Origin: Caballeronia telluris
GTDB taxonomy: Bacteria > Pseudomonadota > Gammaproteobacteria > Burkholderiales > Burkholderiaceae
Assembly: GCF_001544495.1 (NCBI RefSeq)
Contig: NZ_FCNZ02000004.1
Location: forward strand, 1-64,000
Direction of reading: 5' to 3'
Length of the DNA stretch: 64,000 bases
The notes below the pieces were generated by a model. It saw nothing but the letters and a program-made list of their open reading frames with translations, ran no database searches and was not told the DNA's origin. Positions 1 through 8,082 of this stretch are shown one piece after another; the first letter of the stretch is position 1, and every line of letters starts with the position of its first letter. The position numbers and the translations under genes were made by a program.

Positions 1-110
1 AGCTCGGCGATGAAGGCATCCTCGTCATCGATGCGTACGGCGCGTTCGAAACGATGAGCGTCTTCAGCGGTGATTTCGGGGAACTCCATGGCGGGCATTG
101 GCTTGGACAT
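1..110 (-). CDS. hypothetical protein, N-terminal part only (runs off window start)
   Basis: An open minus-strand frame begins with ATG at 110 and stays open to the window edge (36 codons seen). The peptide starts MSKPMPAMEFPEIT and is rich in acidic residues (a TAEDAH stretch, then RIDDED). A GAGG ribosome-binding site lies about 8 bases before the ATG, which supports this start. Too little is visible to name a family. It is divergent from the ProQ-like gene to its right. Confidence 0.45.
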   Translation of the reverse strand, partial: MSKPMPAMEFPEITAEDAHRFERAVRIDDEDAFIAE

Positions 111-290
111 GGTTCGGCCTCATGCGAGACACAATACCAAAACAATGATCGCTTTTGTCGTGTTTGTCAACTTTGTCGCCTTTGCCTCAGCTTCACGCTC
201 ACGCGGCGAACGGTTGCAGTTCTTGGGCTTGAAGACGGTGATGTTTGAAGGCGACTGGTAAAATTTGGCGACTGATTTCAGGCATGCACC

Positions 291-774
291 GTGGGACTCG
301 AACAGCTCGTTGCGCTTAAGGCGCAGCTGAACCAGGGCGCGAAGCGCAAAAGGCCGCATCGCGCCTGACGTCAGCGCCAGTAGGCGCCGGAAGGGAATCA
401 AGCAGCCACCGAAGGCTCCGCGAACGTCTGCTGACGCAGCCGCGCGCGCAGTCACCATGCTGCAACGACATTTCCTGCACGCCTTTGCGCACAGTCCCGC
501 ACCAAAGGTTCCTCTCAAGGTTGGGATTGTCAAGGACGTGCTTGCCCATGCGGCGTCGCTTGGACTAAGCGACCGAGACGCTCGTAACGGCGTCAAGCTC
601 TGGTGTCGGGGCCAACGCTATTGGACCTGTCTCGTCGAAGGCAATGTGCGCGTGGATCTTACCGGCGCAATCACTGGCGTTGTCACCGCTGTCGAAGCGG
701 AGTACGGCACAAGTCAGGAGAAGGCTCGGCTCGCGCGCAGACGGGAGCAAATTGCAAACAAGCATCGTGCTTGA
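291..774 (+). pseudogene. ProQ/FinO-family RNA chaperone, apparently frameshifted
   Basis: The ProQ/FinO domain is clear in the frame ending at 774. It contains APKVPLKVGI, then WCRGQRYWTCLVEG, then RVDLTG, the signature of the small beta-proteobacterial ProQ/FinO proteins that bind structured RNA. The first Met in that frame is at 457, but family members normally begin with an MGFEQL-type N-terminus. Exactly that (M/V-GLEQLVALKAQL) is readable from GTG 291 in a different frame, which stops at 366. The two frames overlap at 331-365. Removing one A from the AAAA run near 348-351 would join them into a protein of about 160 residues. Either the gene is frameshifted, or a shortened protein of 105 residues (457-774) with an intact RNA-binding core is made. 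Confidence 0.65.
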
Positions 775-857
775 CCCGTTGACCGGAAAAAACATACGCA
801 ATTCCGGATCGCATTTGACATAAACCTAATTATCGAAGTTCGTGATGTAGTAGCTTT

Positions 858-2300
858 ATAGAAATGTCGTGTTCTGGCCAAATAGAAATGTCGTGTCTTG
901 GCCTCGGTATGCTTGCCGGTTCTCTGCGGGACTATGGAGCCGGCCATGCATGCAGCCGCACTGGTGACATTGAACATGCGCGAACTCGACCGTCTGAAGG
1001 ACATCCAGGCAATTGTCGACATGGGCCTCAAGCCTGGTCGCACGGCCGAACGCTTGGGCGTGACCGTACGTCAGGTTGAGCGCCTGGTGATCCGCGATCA
1101 GGAATCCGGTGCGGCGGGACTGGCCTCGCGCAGACGTGGCCGTTGCGGCAACCGGAAGCTGGACGAAGGACTGGCTCAGCAGGCGCTGGCGATCATTCGT
1201 GAACGCTACGCCGATTTTGGGCCGACGCTGGCCTGCGAGAAGCTTTGGGAATGCCACGGCATCGGGATGGCCAAGGAAACGGTCAGACGGCTGATGACGG
1301 ACGCGGGTCTGTGGAGACCACGCCGGCAGCGCCCGCCGAAGATCTACCAGCCGCGGGCGCGTCGTGCGTGTCTGGGCGAACTGATCCAGATCGATGGCAG
1401 CGATCACCGCTGGTTCGAGGAACGGGCGCCGGTCTGCACGCTGTTGGTGTACGTCGACGATGCGACCAGCCGGCTGATGCATCTGCACTTCACGGCGAGC
1501 GAATCGACCTTCAGCTATTTCGAGGCAACGCGGGCGTACATCGAATGCCACGGCAAGCCTGGCGCGTTCTACAGCGACAAGGCGAGCGTGTTTCGCAGTG
1601 CCAAGGCCCATGAAACGGGAAGCAGCGTGACGCATTTCGGCCGGGCGATGTTCGAGCTGAACATCGACACGTTCTGCGCGAACAGCAGCTCAGCGAAGGG
1701 TCGCTTCGAGCGCGCCCACCTGACGCTGCAGGACCGGCTGTGAAGGAATTGCGACTGCGCGGAATCAGCACGATCGTCGAAGCCAATGCGTATGCGCTCT
1801 CCTTCATGGCCGCCTACAACGCACGCTTCGCGAAGCCGCCGAAGAGCGATTTCGACGCGCACCGGCCGCTGCGGGGTGACGAGAATCTCGACCTGCTGAT
1901 GACGTGGCGCGAGACGCGACGTGTGACGAAATCGCTGACCATTCAGTACGACCGCGTGATGTACCTGCTGGATGACACGCCGGAGAACCGCAAACTGATC
2001 CACCACTACATCGACGTGTGGGAGTACCCGGACGGGCGCATCGAGATCCGCGCAGATGGCCGGGTGCTACCGTACAGGCAGTACGACCGGCGGGCCGAGA
2101 TCGACCAGGGCGCGGTCGTTGAACATAAACGCCTGAGTCACGCGCTGCAGGTCGCGCAGGCGATTCAGGCGCAACGCGACAACCGGCGCATCTCCGGCTC
2201 CCCCGCGCGCACCAATCAGGGACAACCGGTTCGGGCAACGGAACGCGCGCAGGGCACGAAGAAGCAGCGTGAATTTACCCAGGACGACATCAAGGCGTGA
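858..2300 (+). mobile_element. Degenerate ISNCY-type insertion sequence
   Basis: The left end carries two direct copies of a motif beginning ATAGAAATGTCGTGT at 858-872 and 882-896, 24 bases apart and followed by a similar TGGCC-ending tail. This is the end architecture expected for this element group. The transposase reading frame follows. No inverted copy of the motif was found downstream of the transposase, up to about 2600, so the right end seems lost or strongly diverged. I found no target-site duplication. The right boundary given is only the end of the transposase. Confidence 0.7.
934..2300 (+). pseudogene. ISNCY-family DDE transposase broken by a one-base frameshift
   Basis: The first part (ATG 934 to a stop at 1741-1743) has an N-terminal helix-turn-helix (MRELDRLKDIQAIVD, then RLGVTVRQVERL). 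An integrase-type DDE core follows: Asp in LIQIDG, Asp in FYSDKAS and Glu in GRFERAHLT. The second part (1740-2300) continues without a gap as KELRLRGIS through the C-terminal domain to a normal-looking end. The junction reads CTG-TGA. One additional G would restore the expected DRLVKELRLRG. Both halves keep family-like sequence, so the break looks recent, and transposition is probably abolished unless ribosomes shift here. An upstream TTG at 898 is an alternative start. Confidence 0.75.
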
Positions 2301-2584
2301 TCACGGAATTGGCACAACGAAGGCAGCCGAACCCAACACGCAAGCCTGGCCGTCGGTCTGGAGAGTTGTAATGTCCGCTTTTAGCTAAGTTCAAATTTCC
2401 GGTTCTGCCCCTGAGGCGCATGCTGATGGCAAGCGTCTTCAAGCGGCTCATCATGAACAAGCGCGGTTTATGAACCAAGACGCACTGCTTCGTCTTTGCT
2501 TCTGAGACTGGCTTTTCCAGACTCCATGTCCGGAGTCGTCGCAAGGCCCAGTCAATTTCCATCAATTGCCGGAAGGGAGTAAAC
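2301..2584. other. Gap between IS remnant and hypothetical gene
   Basis: No convincing gene was seen. The base composition looks less GC-rich than the T6SS region. It ends in a strong ribosome-binding site (GGAAGGGAG) just before ATG 2585. It probably contains whatever is left of the right IS flank and the promoter for the next gene, but no promoter could be fixed. Confidence 0.4.
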
Positions 2585-3012
2585 ATGACCTGGGATCACC
2601 TCGCGAAGCAAAAGGAAAACGCCCTGATCGCGATCAACCGGCCGCGCCTTATCGGCCCCTCAAGGTGATGCCGCACGATCCGGCGCGCGATCCTGGAAGT
2701 ATCCGCGAGATTGGCGGCTGGTTCGGCACGGAAATCTTTCTGATGGGCAAAAGCCCGGAACAGATGGAAACGTTGCTCGGCTTCTGCGTGGGTTATCTGA
2801 CACATGGCGTGGACGTGTTCGAGTTCGCGAGAGCGATAAACGCCGACGACATAGATCTGCTCGGCGCTTATACGTATCTGCCGGGCGGCAAGGAGTGGAA
2901 TCAGGTCGACTTGAAGTGGCCGCCCGGTCTCGGCGCGCCACAGTGGAAACTCAAGCGACGTGTGCCATGCCGCTTTATCAGGACCGTGCCACGCGGCACG
3001 CCGTTTGTTTGA
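2585..3012 (+). pseudogene. hypothetical protein with probable frameshift near its N-terminus
   Basis: A well-placed ribosome-binding site (AAGGGAG) precedes ATG 2585, which opens MTWDHLAKQKENALIAIN and stops at about 2668. The bulk of the coding signal lies in another frame that ends at 3012. It contains SIREIGGWFGTEIF, then MGKSPEQMETLLGF, and it ends RTVPRGTPFV. A single-base shift near 2650-2666 would join them to give about 142 residues. I do not recognise the family. It converges on the amidase effector/STY0301 pair, so it could be a leftover of the same effector-immunity neighbourhood, but nothing in it proves that. Confidence 0.45.
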
Positions 3013-3038
3013 GCAAACTCGACAGGAACCAGCCATGC

Positions 3039-3395
3039 TCATTCGCAACGCAAGCTCGTGGTTCCCGCCGAGTCGATCCGGTAACGACACATGTCGACAC
3101 GTCGCTTCAGCGTGATATCACGCCTCTCTTCATTGGCGTACACGCACTGAACCGTTACCGAGCGGCCTTCGTCATACACGTATCCGAGCTTCCAGTATCC
3201 ATGCCGGTCATCGCCATGATCGGCCATCAGGGACACCAGTTCCTCGGGCTTGCCATCGAAGACCTGAACATAGAGCTCACGTGTACCGGGAAGCCGCGGG
3301 CAGACAATGACCTTCGCAGCGGCGACCGTGCTGAGACAAAAGAAACAGCACGCTGCGGCGGCCGCGAGCAAGTTAATCGCGCGGCTCCACCACAT
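3039..3395 (-). CDS. STY0301-like secreted protein, candidate immunity protein
   Basis: This small protein of 118 residues has an N-terminal signal peptide (MWWSRAINLLAAAAACCFFC, cleaved about AAA-KV) and a mature domain starting VIVCPR. Conserved-looking Trp and Cys residues follow (GYWKLGYVY, VTVQCVY, MCRYRI). The spacing resembles the STY0301 family of small periplasmic proteins. The start at 3395 lies 23 bases inside the upstream effector gene. Tight coupling to a peptidoglycan-hydrolase-type effector plus periplasmic targeting is the classic layout of a T6SS immunity protein. The immunity role is inferred from this context; the family match is moderate. Confidence 0.55.
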   Translation of the reverse strand: MWWSRAINLLAAAAACCFFCLSTVAAAKVIVCPRLPGTRELYVQVFDGKPEELVSLMADHGDDRHGYWKLGYVYDEGRSVTVQCVYANEERRDITLKRRVDMCRYRIDSAGTTSLRCE

Positions 3396-3819
3396 AGTAG
3401 TTGTTTCCGTTATTGCTTCCGGACGCGTTATGCCAGCGCAAGACGCGAGGACCAATGGGTTTGGGTGGCGTGGTGCGAATGTACTGGTCCCACACAGTGA
3501 TGCCCTGAGGGCTCTGGCTGACATAGATCGCCGCGTGCCCCAGGTAATTCCCGTCTTCGTCGAAGGTGGCGATGACCGTACCTTCGCCAATATCGCGGTT
3601 ATTCTTGACCGCCTCCCCTTTCTTCCATCGATCCTTATTGGGCAGCAGCGGGCACACCGCCTTGACATACGACACGCATTGTCCGCAATAAGCCGGCCCG
3701 TTCCTAACATTGAGAGGAGGCGGCGTCGAATACGGCTCGTGTCGCCACGTAGGCGCGCAGACCCAACGCTCTTTTGGCGCCGAGGACGATTGCTTGTAGT
3801 TGCTGCTGACATAGCTCAT
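3373..3819 (-). CDS. BPSL0067-family T6SS effector (cysteine amidase/peptidase fold)
   Basis: The 148-residue protein matches the BPSL0067 family, NlpC/P60- or CHAP-like cysteine hydrolases encoded beside vgrG and thought to cut peptidoglycan peptides. The likely nucleophile is the Cys in YCGQCVSYVK, the His is in GHAAIYVS and an Asp lies in VWDQYI. The intervening RWKKGEAVKNN and GTVIATF segments are typical. I chose ATG 3819 (MSYVSSNYK) because AAGAAGG lies at the right distance; the frame itself extends to 3888. It follows vgrG by 65 bases and overlaps the candidate immunity gene. There is no signal peptide, as expected for a T6SS cargo. Confidence 0.75.
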   Translation of the reverse strand: MSYVSSNYKQSSSAPKERWVCAPTWRHEPYSTPPPLNVRNGPAYCGQCVSYVKAVCPLLPNKDRWKKGEAVKNNRDIGEGTVIATFDEDGNYLGHAAIYVSQSPQGITVWDQYIRTTPPKPIGPRVLRWHNASGSNNGNNYYVVEPRD

Positions 3820-3884
3820 GTCATCACCTTCTTTCGATCGTGTGAAACGATGACGCCGCTTTTCACAGGCATGTCTAAAGCACT

Positions 3885-6242
3885 TCAATTCTGCAAGATC
3901 TTCGAGCCTTTCATCACGATATCGCTGCTCGCCTTGATATTGATCTTGCCACTGCCGTCGACCGTGATGTCTTTTCCCTTGATGTGGATGGTCCCGTCCT
4001 TCTTCATGCTGAGGCTGGCATCGCCCGTGACGAGGGTAATGGATTCCGTCGCGTTGATCGTGAGGTTCTTGCCGACACTAAGCGCATCGTCTTCGCCGAC
4101 CGACGTCGTTCGCCCTTTTCCCACCGTGCTCGACTGTGCGCCCTGGATCGACTCGCCCGCATCTTTCGCGACGCTGACCGTCTGCCCGCCACCTACGTTG
4201 AGCGTCTGATCACCGCCCACGCTCGTCGACTGATTTCCACCAACGCTAACGGTCTGATCGGACCCGACGCTCACCGTCTGGCTGGCCCCGATGGTTTCCC
4301 TGTGATACGCCCCGACCGTCACCAGTTGATAGGCGCCGACGGTCACAGCCTGGAACGCGCCGATGGTCACTTCCTGCGCGGCGCCCACCGTGATGGTCTC
4401 GTTGATGCCGACGCTGTGCGTCCGTTGCAACATGACGGTGGCTGTCTCGCTCGCATGAACGGTCTTCGTCCGGTTCGCGCCGATCGTGATGCGCTCGTCG
4501 ACGCCGACCGTCTCGGTCCGGTTCATCACGATGTCGATCTTCTCGTTGTTGCCCACCGTTTCCGTGCGGTCATGCTTCACGTGATTGGTTTCATCGTTGT
4601 CGATGGTCTTCTTTCGATCGTGCCCGACCCAATGCGTCTCGTCCTTTTCGACCTCGATGTCCTGATTCCTTTCCGCATGCAGCAGCACCTGCTCGGCGCC
4701 CTTCTTGTCCTCGAAGCGGAACTCGTTGCAGTTCGCACCGCTGCCGCCCTTGCTCGATCGGCTCTTGATGCCGGTCTGCGTCATGTTGGCCGGCAGATCG
4801 TAGGGAGGCATCTGCTCGGCGTTGTAGACGCGGCCCGTAATGATCGGCCGGTCCGGATCGCCTTCCAGAAAATCGACGATCACTTCCTGTCCCATGCGCG
4901 GAATCGCAATCGCGCCCCAGCCCTTGCCCGCCCACGGCTGCGATACGCGGATCCAGCAGGAACTGTTCTCGTCGCGCTTGCCTTGCCGGTCCCAGAAGAA
5001 CTGCACCTTCACGCGCCCGTATTGATCGGTGTAGATCTCATCGCCGCCCGGCCCCACGACCAATGCCGTCTGCGGACCCTGCACGAACGGCTTGCGCGCG
5101 GTGCGGGCCGGCGCGAACGGCTGCTTTGCATCGATCGCGGAAAACCAGCACTCGCAGCGATTGGTCTGCGCGCCGTCGAAGGCTTCGTAGTCGGCGAGGT
5201 CGATTTCATAGTGCGTGCGCGTGACGAGATACTGCACGTTCTGATCCGCGCGCGGATGCCGCGCCAGCTTGAGCAGCGTGCCCGCGCGCACGCTCTTGCC
5301 GTTGCTGCGCGCATCCGCCTGATGCCAGTTGATATCCGGATCGTCGGGGACGCTGCCTTCTATGCGCAGTTCGTCCGCTCTGGACTTCGCGCGGCTCTCG
5401 CCGTGATCGGCCTCCACATAGCCGCCCGGATAATCGAAATTCTCTAGCCCTGAGAACGCATCGAAACCCGGCATGTGCTTGACCGCCTGCTTTTGCAGCG
5501 GCCGCGACGGGTGCTTGAAATCGTAGTCGGTCAGCAGCCAGTTGCGCGTTTCGATCACATGGTTCACGCGCCACTCGCTCACATATTCGACATCGGGCGC
5601 GGCGGCCATCGTCGCGCCATAGGGTAGCGATTCGCAGCCCGCGACGCTCTCGTGCGCGGCGAGCGTGTCGGTCAGGATCAGCGATTCCTTGCCGTCCTTG
5701 TCCTGGAACCAGTAGTAAATGCCTTCATCTTCGAGCAGCCGGCTCACGAAGTTGAAGTCGGACTCGCGATACTGCACGCAGTACTCGCGCGGCGGATGTG
5801 CGCGCGCGTTCGCCTTCCATTTGATTTCGCCGAATTCGAGGCCCTTATAGACCGGATCGGCGAACACGGCCTTCACGATCTCTTCCACCGTCTTGTTCTG
5901 GAAGATGCGGCAGTTGCTACGCCGGGCGAGCAGCCATAGCCACGGTCGCACCGCGGCCTCGTAGACATGAAGACGTCCGCGCATCCCGGTTTGCCGGAAA
6001 CCCACCACGTACCCGCCGAAAACGCGCGGTTTGGCCTTCGGCACGCCGAGCGAGACGCTCACGCGCTTGCCGAGTATCCGGCCGATGTCGAGGTCCGCGC
6101 GTTTCGAGACGAACGTCAGTTCGTAACGCGGCATGCGCCCGAGTTCGGCGCTCGCGCGCAGGCTAAGAAAGCGCAACTCGTCGGACAACGGCGTATCGAC
6201 GGTGACGAGCGGTTGCGCGGTATCGGCATCGTTGCTAGCCAT
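3885..6242 (-). CDS. vgrG: T6SS spike protein VgrG
   Basis: VgrG/TssI forms the trimeric tip of the T6SS needle and carries effectors. At 785 residues it has the gp27-like base domain, the gp5-like OB fold at about residues 405-480 (GRVKVQFFWDR, then IPRMGQEVIVDF, then DRPIITGRVYN), and a long C-terminal beta-helix of short xTVG-type repeats (about 560-715). It ends in a lysine-rich tail related to DUF2345 (GTIHIKGKDITVDG, final KGSKILQN). The start ATG 6242 is 32 bases after hcp, so the two should be co-transcribed. No catalytic C-terminal toxin domain is evident; cargo is probably the downstream BPSL0067 protein. Confidence 0.93.
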   Translation of the reverse strand: MASNDADTAQPLVTVDTPLSDELRFLSLRASAELGRMPRYELTFVSKRADLDIGRILGKRVSVSLGVPKAKPRVFGGYVVGFRQTGMRGRLHVYEAAVRPWLWLLARRSNCRIFQNKTVEEIVKAVFADPVYKGLEFGEIKWKANARAHPPREYCVQYRESDFNFVSRLLEDEGIYYWFQDKDGKESLILTDTLAAHESVAGCESLPYGATMAAAPDVEYVSEWRVNHVIETRNWLLTDYDFKHPSRPLQKQAVKHMPGFDAFSGLENFDYPGGYVEADHGESRAKSRADELRIEGSVPDDPDINWHQADARSNGKSVRAGTLLKLARHPRADQNVQYLVTRTHYEIDLADYEAFDGAQTNRCECWFSAIDAKQPFAPARTARKPFVQGPQTALVVGPGGDEIYTDQYGRVKVQFFWDRQGKRDENSSCWIRVSQPWAGKGWGAIAIPRMGQEVIVDFLEGDPDRPIITGRVYNAEQMPPYDLPANMTQTGIKSRSSKGGSGANCNEFRFEDKKGAEQVLLHAERNQDIEVEKDETHWVGHDRKKTIDNDETNHVKHDRTETVGNNEKIDIVMNRTETVGVDERITIGANRTKTVHASETATVMLQRTHSVGINETITVGAAQEVTIGAFQAVTVGAYQLVTVGAYHRETIGASQTVSVGSDQTVSVGGNQSTSVGGDQTLNVGGGQTVSVAKDAGESIQGAQSSTVGKGRTTSVGEDDALSVGKNLTINATESITLVTGDASLSMKKDGTIHIKGKDITVDGSGKINIKASSDIVMKGSKILQN
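4100..4560 (-). repeat. Coding repeats of the VgrG beta-helix
   Basis: A run of degenerate 21-base units encodes repeated TVG-xx-x heptads (for example RTETVGVDE, QTVSVGSDQ, QAVTVGAYQ). They build the triple-stranded beta-helix of the VgrG needle. The copies differ at many third positions, so this is an old protein repeat, not a recent tandem expansion. Confidence 0.75.
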
Positions 6243-6274
6243 CGACGCACCGTCCTGCCGAATCGGCGTGAGGG

Positions 6275-6757
6275 TCAGCGGGTTTCAGTGCTGCGCACGT
6301 CCCAGCCGAACTTGACGGCGCCGCCCAGCGCGCCCTTATCGTCCTGTGGCTTGTACTCGAACTCGATATCCGCATACATCATGCTGACCGTTTCCCGTAC
6401 TTCGCCGCCCGTGCCGCCGCCGACCGCGATGTTCGTCACGGTCACCTGCTTCATCGTGACCGTCAGGAATTCCTTCTGCCCTTCGCCCGCCTTGCTCGCG
6501 GTGAGCTTCGCGCTTGCGAGATGCTTGCCGCTCGCGCAGCTCTTTGCGAGCGTCGGCGAAGCCTTGTCGTAGAAGTGCATGAACGTGAACATCCCGGGAT
6601 GCGCCTTGCCCACGCCGCTGCCGCCGCCGACCGTCGGGCTGCTGGCGTTGGTCACGTCCCAGTCCCAGGTCTGCACTTCGATCTGCCCTTCCGCACCCTT
6701 GTGCTTCGATTCGCCGTCGATTCCGTCGATCTTCAAATAGCAATCGGTCGTAGACAT
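6275..6757 (-). CDS. hcp: T6SS tube protein Hcp
   Basis: Hcp/TssD hexamers stack into the inner tube of the T6SS. The 160-residue product starts MSTTDCYLKIDGIDGESKHK. The YLKIDGIDGES motif, WDWDVTN, GMFTFMHFYDKASP and the C-terminal GWDVRSTE are textbook Hcp. ATG 6757 is chosen because GGAGG precedes it by 6 bases; the frame is open further upstream without family similarity. It heads the hcp-vgrG-effector-immunity unit and is divergent from a second Hcp-like gene. Confidence 0.92.
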   Translation of the reverse strand: MSTTDCYLKIDGIDGESKHKGAEGQIEVQTWDWDVTNASSPTVGGGSGVGKAHPGMFTFMHFYDKASPTLAKSCASGKHLASAKLTASKAGEGQKEFLTVTMKQVTVTNIAVGGGTGGEVRETVSMMYADIEFEYKPQDDKGALGGAVKFGWDVRSTETR

Positions 6758-6917
6758 GAGGTCCTCCGTCGTCATCGTGTATTCGTGGTGCATGCGTCGC
6801 GCACGCGGTCCGCATGGAATCACTCGGTAAACGAATGCGGGCGCCGGTTTTTTGAAGTTAAAAATCGCGCGGTGTCTGCCGTCTTGTCATCAGCACCCTG
6901 CTTACCGGATCAGGACG
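6758..6917. promoter_or_regulatory. Divergent promoter region between hcp and the Hcp-like/tssE operon
   Basis: These 160 bases separate two divergent T6SS transcription units and should hold both promoters. An AT-rich patch around 6850-6865 (GGTTTTTTGAAG then TTAAAAATCG) stands out from the GC-rich surroundings. No clear sigma-70 or sigma-54 promoter could be assigned by eye. Confidence 0.4.
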
Positions 6918-7517
6918 ATGCCAGGCTCCGATGTACGCGATCAGCGCTTCGAAAGCATCCTCACGCTGGACAGCCTGCGCCAGTTCGATCAGCTCGCGCT
7001 CACGGAAGCGGACGACATGTTCCTGCAAGTCGTCCCGAAGCGCAGCAACACGCCGGTCAAGGGCGAAGCCGACAAGCGCGGCGACTGGGACACGCCCATG
7101 CAGATCCACGGCTGGCGCTGGGCGCAAGGCTACGATGCCGCGCCGCATGCCGCCGCACTCAACGCGAGCGACATGCGCGTGACGGCGCTCGGCGTGATCA
7201 AGACGGTGGATTCGGCGTCGCCTGTGCTTGCGAAACTTTGTGCGCAAGCCGAATTGCTCACGCTCGCGCAGATCAAGTGCTTCAAGTCGGCCGGCACCGC
7301 GCATGGCACGCAGATCGAGTTCCTTTCGATGAAGCTGGAACAGGCGTACATCCGCAATTACCAGATCTACACGAGCGCGCGGCTCGCGCGGCCATGCGAG
7401 ATTTTCGAGCTGTCGGCGCAACAGATCACGATGACGTGCGCCCCGCAGACCGCGACCGGAAGCCGCGGTGCGGAAGTGACCTTTGCGCTCGACGTGTCCG
7501 CGCGTCGCGTGAGTTGA
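6918..7517 (+). CDS. Hcp-like T6SS tube protein (extended variant)
   Basis: This protein of about 199 residues occupies the usual tssD place immediately before tssE. It has the Hcp hallmarks: DDMFLQVVPKRS, KGEADK, IQ/MQIHGWRWAQGYD, LAKLCAQAELL and KLEQAYIRNYQI. It carries about 35 extra N-terminal residues before the Hcp core and a longer C-terminus than the hcp at 6275-6757. ATG 6918 is the nearest start consistent with Hcp length; its ribosome-binding site (AGGA) is weak and other starts upstream are possible. It may be a structural tube subunit or a specialised variant. Confidence 0.75.
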   Translation: MPGSDVRDQRFESILTLDSLRQFDQLALTEADDMFLQVVPKRSNTPVKGEADKRGDWDTPMQIHGWRWAQGYDAAPHAAALNASDMRVTALGVIKTVDSASPVLAKLCAQAELLTLAQIKCFKSAGTAHGTQIEFLSMKLEQAYIRNYQIYTSARLARPCEIFELSAQQITMTCAPQTATGSRGAEVTFALDVSARRVS

Positions 7518-7554
7518 CGCGGGTCCAGCCGGACCGCGATGAACCGGGAAAACC

Positions 7555-8067
7555 GTGCCGATGAACGAGCCCAAAGCAGCAGAACGCCTTCAGCCGTCGC
7601 TGCTCGACCGCCTGATCGACCACGATCCCGCGACCCGCGCCGATCCTCCCGGCGAGCGCTTCATGACGCATCGCGGCTTGCGCTCGGCCGTGCTGCGCGA
7701 CGTGTCGTGGCTTTTCAACACGACCAATCTCGGCGATGCGATCGCCGAAGAGCGCTATCCGCACGCGTTCGCGTCGGTGCTGAATTACGGCCTGCCGTGT
7801 CTGTCCGGGCGCTTCGCATCGACGATCGACGCCGTCTTGCTCGAACAGGCGATCCGCCATGCAATCGAACGCTTCGAGCCGCGCATCGATCCGGCGACGC
7901 TCGAAATCGAACCGGTGCTCGACCGCTCGGTGCTCGACATGCATAACCAGATCGCGCTCGTGATCCGCGGCATGCTCTGGGCGCAGCCGGTGCCGCTCGA
8001 ATTCGCGCTGCGCACGCAGATCGATCTCGAAGAAGGCGGCATCACGGTCATGGAACTGGCGCGCTGA
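7555..8067 (+). CDS. tssE: T6SS baseplate subunit TssE (gp25-like)
   Basis: TssE is the gp25-like wedge component that starts sheath assembly on the baseplate. The product (about 170 residues) contains SLLDRLIDH near the start, a long GLRSAVLRDVSWLFNTTN block, HAFASVLNYGLPCLSG and a C-terminal VPLEFALRTQIDLEEGG. All are typical of the GpW/gp25 family. GTG 7555 lies 5 bases after GGGA and is preferred; ATG 7561 is two codons downstream and equally plausible. It lies between the Hcp-like gene and tssF, the canonical order. Confidence 0.9.
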   Translation: MPMNEPKAAERLQPSLLDRLIDHDPATRADPPGERFMTHRGLRSAVLRDVSWLFNTTNLGDAIAEERYPHAFASVLNYGLPCLSGRFASTIDAVLLEQAIRHAIERFEPRIDPATLEIEPVLDRSVLDMHNQIALVIRGMLWAQPVPLEFALRTQIDLEEGGITVMELAR

Positions 8068-8082
8068 CGCCCGGGCATACTC

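Noticed and set aside
3012-3041. Hairpin GTTTG/CAAAC between the convergent hypothetical and STY0301 genes as terminator
   Set aside because: Only a 5-base stem with no T-run; too weak to call.
4100-4560. Regular short repeats considered as a CRISPR array
   Set aside because: The units are degenerate and in frame, and encode the VgrG beta-helix; there are no unique spacers and no cas genes.
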